A stretch of 64,000 bases of DNA, from assembly GCF_040054535.1 (NCBI RefSeq), contig NC_090781.1, positions 12,129,482 to 12,193,481 of the forward strand. Direction: 5' to 3'. The notes beneath the pieces were generated by a model. The model had not been told where the DNA came from. It searched no databases and saw only the letters and a list, made by a program, of their open reading frames with translations. This stretch comes from Antennarius striatus (taxonomy: Eukaryota > Chordata > Actinopteri > Lophiiformes > Antennariidae). Shown here piece by piece: positions 56,101 to 64,000 of this stretch. Positions within the stretch are counted from its first letter, which is position 1. The number at the start of each line of letters is the position of its first letter. Both the position numbers and the translations under genes were made by a program.

Positions 56101-58128
56101 AAATGTGGTTTGACAGGCACTTATATCATTAAATCTAAATAAAACCAAATTCATGATATTCAGCAACTGCAATAAGAACATACACGCACACGTACAGATA
56201 GATGGGGTGGATTTTGAAAGGGTATATGAAAATAAGTTTCTGGGGGTGATAATAGATGACAGGATTAACTGGAAAGCCAATATATAAAACACATACAAAG
56301 AAAATTATCAAGAAGCATTTCAGCTCTGAACAAAGCCAAACACATTCTGGACCACAGATCACTCCACATTCTCTACTGTTCTCTCATTTTACCATATTTA
56401 CATTACTGTGCAGAGTTCTGGGGCAACACATATAAATGTACAATAAATTCATTATCCATATTACGAAAAAGAGCCATAAGAATAATTCATAATGTCGGTT
56501 ATAGAGATCACACAAATCCACTATTCTTAAAATCCAGATTATTAAAACTACTTGATATTATTCATTTTCAAACAGCATAACTCATGTACAAAGCAATACA
56601 TAAGGCACTTCCTGGTAAAATACAACAAATGTTTTTCAATAGAGAAGGGAATTATAATCTGAGGGAGGAGCACAACTTAAAACATCAGAGGGCACGTACA
56701 AAACTGAAAGGTTTTTGTATTTCTGTTTGTGGAGTGAGGGTGTGTAACAGGTTGGGTGTGGAGCTCAAGCAGTGTCCAAGCATGATCCAATTTAAAAAGC
56801 GCTACAAGCACATGGTTTTCACCGGGTACAGGGAAAGGGAAGGGGTCTAACAATCAGGTGTTTTTTATTAATTCTATTTGTAACTTACTTTTCTGTTTAT
56901 TCTCTCTTCTTGTATACAGTATATGTTTAGTAATTCATTTGTTTATTTATTTATTATTATTATTTTTTGTACAGTGCACTCTATTACTATAAGTAGGGAA
57001 TTCATGTTAATGGAGAAGTGAAGAAGGGGTAGGATTGAATAAGCTTACGCTTCATCCTACTCCTTTTCGGGCATGTTTTGTGTATTATTAATATTATTGT
57101 TGTCTTGATTATTGTTGTTATTCTGCACACATGTTGGAAATAAAGCATTCATTCAAAAGTCAAATATTGCACTGAAATACATTACTTAGTTACTCTAGAT
57201 CACTGATTATTTTAAATATATTAATCAAATGTTTCGTTTGTCAGTTCTAATTACAGTATACATCAAACCGTTTATGTCGGCATTAAAGTGTGAATGAAAC
57301 ACAGTTTCCTGGGAGGTTGAAGGAAGAAATGACGAGGTCACTGTGGTTTGGGAGCCGGGACAGAAAGTACTTGTGATTCAGCTCCACATAGAGATTTAAA
57401 GGGTTATTCCACTGAGTTCAGAGCACCTTCTGTCAGCATTTACAGCTGCCCAGAAGTATCTCAGTCAAGTCTATAAACCCTTTTAAGCAGCATAGTCACA
57501 CTGTCTTTTGTTTGGGACACATAAACACACATCATTACACCATAACCTACATCAGTTTGTCCAGTGTTTCAGTTCAGGAGAAACTTTGTGTGTCTGTGGT
57601 TGGCTTGTTCATGTGAGAGCTGTTGTTTTACATCCACTTAAAAAGATGTTCATGTACTGGACATTGTGACTTTGACCTTTGATGGTGACCGGTTTTCGTG
57701 TTGTTAAGCTTTCCAGAAAGCCTTGTGGGTTTGTTTAGTGTTAGTGTGCCTTTGTGTACTTTTCATGCTGTAAACCACTGTATATTCAATTCTTTCTTCT
57801 TATCTCAGGAGGGTCATATTTTTATACTTTTTCTGAATAAAATATGATGTTTAATATTGTCCAGATATTTGACCTTGCTCCCAAGTTCATTGGTTAATAT
57901 CCACTGGTCTGATCAAGACCAAGACATTCTTGTATAACTTAGAAACAGTATAGTATTTAGTATAGTATTTCATAACAAATGCAATAAATCATTTTAAAAG
58001 CTGTCTTAAATTAAATGAAGTTAAAGGTACCTCAAAATGTTTTTTTCATTTGTTTTTCTGTTGTTTAATTACAGGTTGCAATAAAGATCATTGACAAAAC
58101 ACAGCTCAACCCAACGAGTCTACAGAAG
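43483..58128 (+). CDS. mark4: MARK/PAR-1 family Ser/Thr kinase, N-terminal exons (MARK4-like), partial
   Basis: Microtubule affinity-regulating kinase; family members phosphorylate tau/MAPs and control polarity. Three coding exons lie in the window: 43483-43530, 54219-54416 and 58075-58128, all phase 0 with clean GT/AG ends. They encode 100 residues. Exon 1 ([16 protein letters not shown]) and the segment [15 protein letters not shown] match MARK4's N-terminus better than MARK1, 2 or 3. Exon 2 then carries the start of the kinase domain, [20 protein letters not shown], with the glycine loop GKGNFAKV. Exon 3 holds [18 protein letters not shown] with the ATP-binding Lys of VAIK. The next exon (LFREVRIMK region) was not found up to 64000, so the rest of the gene lies beyond the edge. 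Introns of 10.7, 3.7 and more than 5.9 kb are full of transposon remnants. Paralogue choice is inference from the N-terminus; family is certain. Confidence 0.93.
43531..50280 (+). other. First part of MARK4-like intron 1
   Basis: No coding sequence of its own recognised. Frames such as 43898-44272 and 47451-47675 (minus) have no family signal. An (AC)n tract lies at 47096-47172 and a 13-base A run at 48541-48553. The rest is unremarkable. Confidence 0.6.
47096..47172. repeat. (AC)n microsatellite
   Basis: AC repeats with AAAC, GCAC and ATAC interruptions in intron 1 of the kinase gene. Confidence 0.95.
50312..50790 (-). mobile_element. LINE RT fragment with (GGAT)n tail
   Basis: The minus-strand frame from 50794 reads [20 protein letters not shown], then SITQAEVTK and, after small shifts, [20 protein letters not shown]. 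These are the palm-entry motifs of a LINE reverse transcriptase widespread in fish. The copy ends prematurely at IQEEQC and runs into GGAT repeats (50318-50345 on the plus strand reads CATC). Confidence 0.85.
50795..50960. repeat. Dispersed repeat with GCGCTTAATCACG motif
   Basis: CTTTATTTCTATAGCGCTTA followed by CAGACATTTCAAAGCACTTT is a pattern recurring in many fish repeats, and partly in this window at 21915-21975. Family not assigned. Confidence 0.6.
51041..51501 (+). mobile_element. MITE copy 4 (TA target duplication)
   Basis: TA flanks both ends; the ends read CAATGCGCCCTCGCG and, inverted, CAGTAATCCCTCGCG. The two halves of the element are roughly inverted copies of each other (AGGCAGTCAAGTGATACTAT against GTATGTAGTCACGTAATACC), so the whole can fold back. 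It has both the long and the short end types seen in copies 1 and 2. Confidence 0.85.
51502..54218 (+). other. Last part of MARK4-like intron 1
   Basis: No gene or clear element. A 30-bp SINE-like GCTGGGATAGACTCCAGGC piece is near 53631. A polypyrimidine tract of CTCT repeats (54183-54215) leads into the exon 2 acceptor. Confidence 0.55.
54779..57160 (+). mobile_element. 5'-truncated LINE (jockey/CR1-group type) with probable 9-bp target duplication
   Basis: Body 54788-57151, flanked by TTCAAAAGT at 54779-54787 and 57152-57160. Frames, shifted by indels, give [39 protein letters not shown], then after an internal loss AFDTINHE-like [24 protein letters not shown]-type catalytic site near 56010, and [17 protein letters not shown] and [10 protein letters not shown] at the C-terminus. 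It ends with GGAAATAAAGCATTCATTC, a usual 3' terminus. It is in the same orientation as the kinase gene and interrupted by a MITE at 55434-55778. Confidence 0.85.
55429..55783. mobile_element. MITE with CAGGGCTCGAAATT TIRs
   Basis: Ends read CAGGGCTCGAAATT and, inverted, CAGGGCTCGAAATTAAC. The direct repeat CATAG flanks both sides (55429-55433 and 55779-55783). Repeated internal phrase TTTGGGAGCACC (55507 and 55734). The CAGGG ends suggest a hAT derivative, although hAT elements usually give 8-bp duplications. No coding capacity. Confidence 0.85.
57161..58074 (+). other. MARK4-like intron 2, 3' part
   Basis: Ordinary intron sequence with no recognised element. A short polypyrimidine stretch (58040-58073) precedes the exon 3 acceptor TTACAG. 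Confidence 0.55.
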
Positions 58129-58371
58129 GTATGTGATGAGATGCTGAATGTGTGTTCATGTTTTTGTAGCCATCGCATACCCTTGAAACACTCATTCATT
58201 CATTTCATCCAGTTTAAGGATGATTTGCTGTTGTTTCCTTTTTGTATTTTTGATCTGTCTCACAATGGGGTGTCACATCCATCTTCAGCAGCTTATCATG
58301 ACATAATCTCCTTTTATCGAACCTATTTGTTACCCCACAATCAAAAAGACATATTCTTACTTTTACATGTA

Positions 58372-58978
58372 GTGATATTTATAAGATCTTCTTCTTCTTT
58401 TCCTTTCGGCTTTTCCCTTCAGGGGTCGCCACAGCGAATCAATTTCCTCCATCTAGCCCTGTCCTTTGAATCCTCTTCTCTCACACCAACTACCTTCATG
58501 TCTTCCCTCATTACATCCATAAACCTCCTCTTTGGTCTTCCTCTAGGCCTCCTGCCTGGCAGTTCAAAACTCAGCATCCTTCTACCAATATATTCCCTAT
58601 CTCTCCTCTGGACATGTCCAAACCATCTCAGTCTGGCCTCTCTGACTTTATCTCCAAGACCTCTAACATGTGCTGTCCCTCTGATGTACTCATTCCTGAT
58701 CCTATCCTTCCTGGTCACTCCCAGAGAGAACCTCAGCATCTTCATCTCTGCTACCTCTAGCTCTGTCTCCTGTCTTTTCTTCAGTGACACTGTCTCTAGA
58801 CCAAACAACATCGCTGGTCTCACCACAGTTTTGTACACCTTTCCCTTCATTTTAGCTGAAAGTCTTCTATCACACATCACACCTGACACTTTCCTCCACC
58901 CGTTCCATCCTGCCTGGACACGCTTCTTCACCTCTTTTCCACACTCTCCATTGCTCTGGACTGTGATATTTATAAGAT
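58372..58978 (-). mobile_element. 5'-truncated RTE-like LINE with 16-bp target duplication, copy 2
   Basis: Body 58388-58962, flanked by GTGATATTTATAAGAT at 58372-58387 and 58963-58978. The minus-strand frame (to 58419) reads KVYKTVVRPAMLFGLETV, SLGVTRKDRIRNEYIRGTAH and GRPKRRFMDVMREDMKVVGV uninterrupted, and ends in LIRCGDP followed by GCCGAAAGGAAAAG and an (AAG)n tail. The intact frame and perfect duplication point to a recent insertion. It is antisense within kinase intron 3. Confidence 0.93.
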
Positions 58979-59115
58979 ATTCCTTTATTAATCCCACAGT
59001 GGGGAAACTAAATTCGCAAATCTTATTAGTGAGACTGCACCACATCTTCAAGAGGGAGAGGGAAAGAAGAGAGAGGCGAAGGGGAGATAGGTCAGCGGGG
59101 GAAGGAGGGAGGATT
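58963..59115 (-). mobile_element. L2/Rex-type LINE 3'-end relic
   Basis: Minus-strand TTTCCCCACTGTGGGATTAA then TAAAGGAATATCTTATAAAT is a typical hairpin-plus-tail LINE terminus. Its tail was the target of the RTE-like LINE insertion. Confidence 0.65.
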
Positions 59116-61200
59116 TTAAAAAAGACAGCTCTCCACCATGCTCTCTACAGGAAGCATAATGAGGACTGGCAGAAAAAAAGCCCCTTCTTTGCATCGAATA
59201 TTAGCACAAACATTACACCAATCACATGATGGGAGAGGAACAGAGGGCAAATGTCTATGCAGGTTATGTCTTGAGTCCAATGTTTCATGTTATAGGCATC
59301 TCATTCTGGACAAGAGGCTCGTGCTTGAGGCAAAGAAGTGCCTCAGCTTCTTTTAACATTAATGTGGTCCTCTTCAGCTGAGGTTTAACATTCAGCTGAG
59401 GTTTAACATTAGTTAGCTAGCTTCTCTGCTTATTAGATTTAGGAGCTAGATGTACCACCGACATAATGCCATTACATTTTCATTACAGCCACAGCTGGTA
59501 TCATAATGCCTTGAGATATGAGCTGCTCAACATACACGTTTTTTGAGAAATGAGCGGTAGCTCTGTTCATATTTTTTTTCAACATACGAACAAAAACTCG
59601 AGATACGAGCTGTGCTTCAGGACACCACCACGAGATGGTGAATTGACACAACATCAGCTGAGACTGGATCTTGTTCTTTCCAAGGTGTTGGTGGATGAAT
59701 ATATCTTATATTCAAAGCCCTAATGAGAACAAGCTCTCTTCTGTCTGAACTGTGTGCATGTGTGTAATTTGTGTTTTAATTATTCAGAATGAATCGCAAA
59801 GTGTAAAGACAATTGGGCCATTGTAATGTGTTCAAACAGTTAATGTAATCAGAATCAGAAAATAAGCCAGTCATGATATATTAATGGGTATGCGCTTCAT
59901 ATTAGGTGCAGGTTTTTATTCAGGGTAATATTTTCAGCCTAGTTCAGCTCCTGAAGAGGCATCTTGGTCCTCAATTTTTGCACAGCAGACATATTTTAGG
60001 TCACTCATCACTTTTATCCATTTGAATGTTAGGTAACAGCTTCCATATTTTCAGCTGTCTCTTGCCTCCATAAAAACCATTATGAAACTTCTCTGTAGAC
60101 AAAGTTAATGCTTGTCTCACCACATACCTTCTGACTAAGCATCTGACTCCAGCTTTGACTGCAGGCTGAAATCTACATACTTCTCCACATTTTTTCCCAT
60201 ACTTCCACTTCCTTGCAAATAGACTGCAAATTTTGTCTTCACGTTGTCTGCACAGATGAGCCTCTATGATAGTTTTGAATAGTTAAAATGTCATTATCAC
60301 AGCATTGTTGATTGTGCCAGCACGGGAATGAAAGAGGTTCAGTGGGGCTAAATAATATGTTAAATCGTTAGCAATTTTCAAAGGTGATGAAATGCAACCC
60401 AGCCGAGTGATATAAACTGTTACTCCAGCAACGTGTAACTGATCCAAAGCTGTATTGCAGCTAAATCAAGTGAAAGCGTTTTGATATTATTTTATGAGCT
60501 GTCTTTATTGGCTGTGATTTCATCATAGTGATTGTTGATAATATGGTTCTTTTAATCAGCTATAAATACATATGACACATCCATTCAGTTTATCTCTACC
60601 CTCATGTATCCAACATTTCTGCAGCTTAACATATTGGTGACACCCTAAAATATAATAAATCATTATTATTTAAAAAAACCCCACACCAAATAATATTGTA
60701 CGTTATTTTTGGTGGTTGTGGCTAACACTCATGTTATTGATCATTAATGTACTTTTTCCTCAGTTCTTCTGATTGTTTTGCTTATAAAAAGGTGTGAAAT
60801 AATCCAGTTTGCAGTGGTATTAGGTGATGTTTTTAACAACGACTGGAATCCTAAAAAAACTGATAGCATATCAATACATAAATATTGTTTTTGTTTGAGT
60901 CAAAGTAGTTCCATAATTTCTTTTGCAAATGATCCCATTAGTTTTTTGTCAAGCATTTGAATATAGTTTTACCTCTGTGTGTAGCTGATGTGATAAACTG
61001 TGTTTCTCACAGTTCATACAAGTCCCTCTTTGTTCCACTGTGGCTCTGATGATCAAACTTTGACCTTGACTGATCGAGTTCTCTTTATCAGCACCGTCAC
61101 TGAAGCAAATACACTGTCTCACATCATTTGATTGATGCAGTGCCTCTCTCTCTCTCTTTAATCTGAGAAGAGGAAGGAGTGTGTTAGCGTCTCTGCGCAT
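59116..61200 (+). other. MARK4-like intron 3, first part
   Basis: No exon seen. The only recognised element is a Tigger-like fragment at 59495-59640 (TTGAGATATGAGCTGCTCAA and ACTCGAGATACGAGCTGTGC). The remainder is AT-rich. Confidence 0.55.
59495..59640. mobile_element. Tigger-like element fragment
   Basis: Two half-inverted blocks, TTGAGATATGAGCTGCTC and ACTCGAGATACGAGCTGTG, recall the TIR-proximal sequence of the element at 10730-11801. Ends are worn. Confidence 0.6.
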
Positions 61201-61239
61201 CTACTTACTCTATTTTTTTGCTTTTTTATGTATTTCTAC

Positions 61240-62100
61240 AAGCTTTTGTGTACCATATTTTAACCACGGTCACATTTTGGGAGTTTGTGAGAGAAATAGA
61301 CAGGAGCGTGGCGTCCAAGTGCGTATTCACTCAGAATAGCACGGAGGCTGAGGGGGCCGGAGAGATACCCGCCAGGATGGTTAAACAGTCACCAGCCGCC
61401 AACCCGGAGCCACAGCATTGCATGCAGGACACGGATAACAGCACAAAGGATGAACAGAGTGATTTGGTACAGGCTGAAGGGGCCAGTAGAGTCTCTGCTG
61501 GAGAAGGACAAGGAGGAGGATGATGTTGTGATAGAAGAGGAATTATTAAAGATAGCTCTTAAAAGGAAAAACACAAACACAAGAATGAATAAAGCAAAGA
61601 AAATTGCTAAAGAAACACCTGACACCTGCTGATACAAGTAGCTCTGAGAACAAAAATGACAACAGTCTGAAAGAGGCCGTAACAGAAAAATATGATTAGC
61701 AAAATATAAAAGAATTCGAGGGTACTAAAGGTTTGAGGGCAAAAGTAGAACATTTCTTTCCTGACCTCAACTGGTTTCTGAAAAGTAAAACAAGAAGTGA
61801 TGAACCAGTTTTTACAGACAGTTTTTTGGGAGAGTTTTATGGATTGAAAAAACTAAGGAAAAAAGTAAAAGACAAGATTGTAGAAGAAATGATTGTGGAG
61901 AATGGATAATTGTTTTTTCTTTCTTAATTTTGTCTGCTTTTTATTAAAAAAGATAAATGTTAAAAGGTTATATGTTTCTTTGTTCAGGAAACGCATAGTA
62001 CTATTGAAAATCCTTTTTATGTGAATCTCTTGGATTTGTTGACAACGTGATTATTTTGTAATTTTTAATTTTATGAATAAACGTGATATTCAAAATCAAA
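61240..62100 (+). mobile_element. Probable L1/Tx1-like LINE remnant (ORF1 end to ORF2 start)
   Basis: Broken frames give GTKGLRAKVEHFFPDLNWFL (about 61720-61785), recalling the ORF1 C-terminal FFPD motif of Tx1-like fish LINEs, and further on FVQETHSTIENPF, recalling the QETH motif at the start of an endonuclease domain. Stops are frequent. I hold this loosely. Confidence 0.45.
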
Positions 62101-62103
62101 AAT

Positions 62104-62104
<1 letters not shown>

Positions 62105-62148
<44 letters not shown>

Positions 62149-62175
62149 GTCTCTGTCTCTCTTTCTCTCTCTCAC
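62105..62175. repeat. (TC)n microsatellite
   Basis: CT repeats with CTAT, CTGT and CTTT interruptions, followed by a short CA run. Confidence 0.93.
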
Positions 62176-62179
62176 AAAC

Positions 62180-63008
62180 ACACATACACACAGCTGGTAT
62201 ACTGATGGATGCTGAACTAGTGAGCTGATAACAGCGTTGGGTTATGGATGGTATCTGTGTGATAGTTGCTGTACCTATGCACTGGCGCAAACTGTAGATG
62301 AATCCCACTGCCGCTGCTCTGACTGGTAAAGACAACAAAACAAAACAGGTCATACTTAAATCAGTATCTGTTTTTGAATACAGATCTCATTGTACTGAAC
62401 GGCAGCTGATAGTTTCATCCATTGTTTGCTCAGCACATTATTTGCCTTCTGTTCCAGAGGTTAGATGTCTGATCGATTACACCAGGAGCAAGCTGTTCAG
62501 TTTTATTAAAAAGCTGTGTCTTTTTGTGTGCATGCATGCGTGTGACTATTTCCTTGTTTTGCACAGCAGTGAGGTAGTGAGTCAATGCTGCATTGCTAGC
62601 ATAGCTAGCATGGTTCATGAGCTGCCTGTTGCATAATGTCAGCATTATTGAATGCTGCTGTCTTCCTCACCTTTAGCTAGCATGTCCTCCATTCATCTTT
62701 GGATGAAAACAAGTGCAGCGTTAGCTAGTGTGTTTTTTTCAGATTTTTATGCCCTTCCTGTGAGATAGATTCAGTGTTCCAAACAGAAATGCACATAATT
62801 TGCATGTTTATTTTTACAACATTGTAATGCAAGAGATGTAATTGTCACCTTTGGGTTGAAAAAGAGGCACTCAGTAGTTCCTGTCAATTTTCTAAATGTC
62901 TTTGCAGAAGCTCTGTGCTTCCTGCCTTTCTGTTTCTGTTTCTATTAACATTTTGTCACAGCCCAGACTATATTCAGTCAACCTTGACTGTAGCTTTATG
63001 CCCCAGTT

Positions 63009-63045
<37 letters not shown>

Positions 63046-64000
63046 TCTTCCCTCCACTCATCCTTTTATCTATTCTCTTTACTCTTTATTTTGTTCTCTC
63101 TACTGTAGCTCTGTGCCCCACTTTCTCTCCTTTCTCCCCAGGCATTTGTTCCAGTAGTAGCTCTACTGTAATCACATCTGGTCTCGCTACCATCATTATC
63201 CACTATGTTTTACTGCATTATTCCTAAAACTCTCTCAGGGTCATAGCAGCTGTGAGGATTTGTTCTTTTGAAAAGTTCCTAGAGAACTTACAGGTCTGGA
63301 AAAACTGCTTCTCAGAAATAGACTCCAGCCAAACCAGAAAAACAACAAAATACTTTTTGAATCATTTTCATTTGATGTATATAATCACGGTGTCTCTAAA
63401 CCCATTTTTCATATTTGAACTTTACTTATTCAGACGTACAATATATAACAGTGGATTAGTCTGATGCTCTTCGAGTAAATATGAAGGACACCAAAAGCAA
63501 AGTTGAAATTCCTGTTAGATGGTACTTCTTTAATATGGACTGATCTGGTAGCAGGAGGAAACAGTGAAAATGAGTGAGAGGCTAAAAGAGCGGCTAAAGG
63601 CTAACTCATTGTAGAACAAACACAAAAATGTGGGCAAAATTAGAAGACAGCAAGAGCTCTTCACCCTCTGCAGATGACGAGGTCTGCTCGAATATTACTG
63701 GGATGGTTAGTTACTGCAGTGCCTTTTTTGCCAGTGGAAAGTCACACACAGTGGTGGAATTATTCTGCTGTTGTTCTGCCTCATGCTAAATGTAAAGGTA
63801 TGTTGGAGTTACGGTTTTATCTCTGTGCAAGAACTTTTGAACTTAAACCTGAACAGACCTCTAGAGTTATAGAAGGCAGAAATTTATGTTGTTCATTAAG
63901 TATTTTAGCGATGCCTTACCAAACCATTGTTCCCTGTGGTATGTGTTGTTGAAGAACATGGTGCAGGACTGAATCAAAAGCCTGGTGTTACTTTTAGAAT
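62180..64000 (+). other. MARK4-like intron 3, continuing past the window
   Basis: No fourth kinase exon was found by looking for LFREVRIMK-type coding sequence. A (TC)n tract is at 63011-63042. Frames here lack splice context and family signal. The last 300 bp (63674-63952) show a frame beginning MTRSARILLGWLVTAVPF with no recognised relative. Confidence 0.5.

Noticed and set aside
58141-59229. 362-codon plus-strand frame
   Set aside because: Most of it is antisense of the RTE-like LINE; it runs directly on from the kinase donor site and has no domain of its own.
61218-61632. Plus-strand frame considered as a host gene or the next kinase exon
   Set aside because: No kinase motif; downstream frames fit a LINE ORF1/ORF2 relic better.

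Overview
The window is from a vertebrate nuclear genome, almost certainly a ray-finned (teleost) fish. Evidence: split genes with GT-AG introns, long (TG)n and (TACA)n microsatellites, tRNA-derived SINEs with fish-type architecture, several degraded LINE clades, and Tc1/mariner, hAT and PIF/Harbinger remnants. No rRNA, tRNA or CRISPR was recognised. The species cannot be named from the sequence alone.

Five protein-coding loci stand out. (1) 662-2385, minus strand: a small secreted apolipoprotein of the A-I/A-IV/E family, with a TATA box, an untranslated exon, a 43-nt signal-peptide coding segment and a 236-residue product. (2) 20322-23431, plus strand: a decayed C2H2 zinc-finger gene, broken by frameshifts and by an inserted repeat. 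(3) 24469-31510, plus strand: a complete C2H2 zinc-finger gene in eight coding exons (644 residues, about 13 fingers). It looks like a tandem relative of locus 2. (4) 33354-37462, minus strand: a secreted leucine-rich-repeat protein (708 residues) with a TATA box and an untranslated first exon. (5) 43483 to beyond the right edge, plus strand: the first three coding exons of a MARK/PAR-1 kinase, closest by its N-terminus to MARK4, behind a GC/CpG-rich promoter and with very long introns.

The rest is a dense mosaic of repeats. 3043-5640 is a degraded LINE (YMDD motif visible), and its 3' tail runs into a 370-bp (TACA)n array. 7541-8462 is a hAT-type non-autonomous element with an 8-bp target duplication. 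9151-12267 is a large inverted duplication enclosing a Tigger/pogo-like element that itself carries a MITE. 12430-13662 and 21513-22187 are two copies of one unnamed repeat. 14185-15935 is a Tc1-like element with long terminal inverted repeats. 16600-19730 is a LINE that received a poly(A)-tailed retrocopy (9-bp target duplication) and an L2-type LINE segment. 39820-40660 is a Harbinger transposase relic split by 260 bp of TG repeat. The kinase introns carry two more LINEs with target duplications and several MITEs.

The genes show no sign of forming one pathway. The two zinc-finger loci are plausibly a local duplication. No clearly undescribed biological system was found. The most interesting points are the transposon edge that appears to supply most of a splice donor in the intact zinc-finger gene, a divergent apoA-I-like paralogue, the composite retroelement insertions, and a four-copy foldback-like MITE family with TA target sites.
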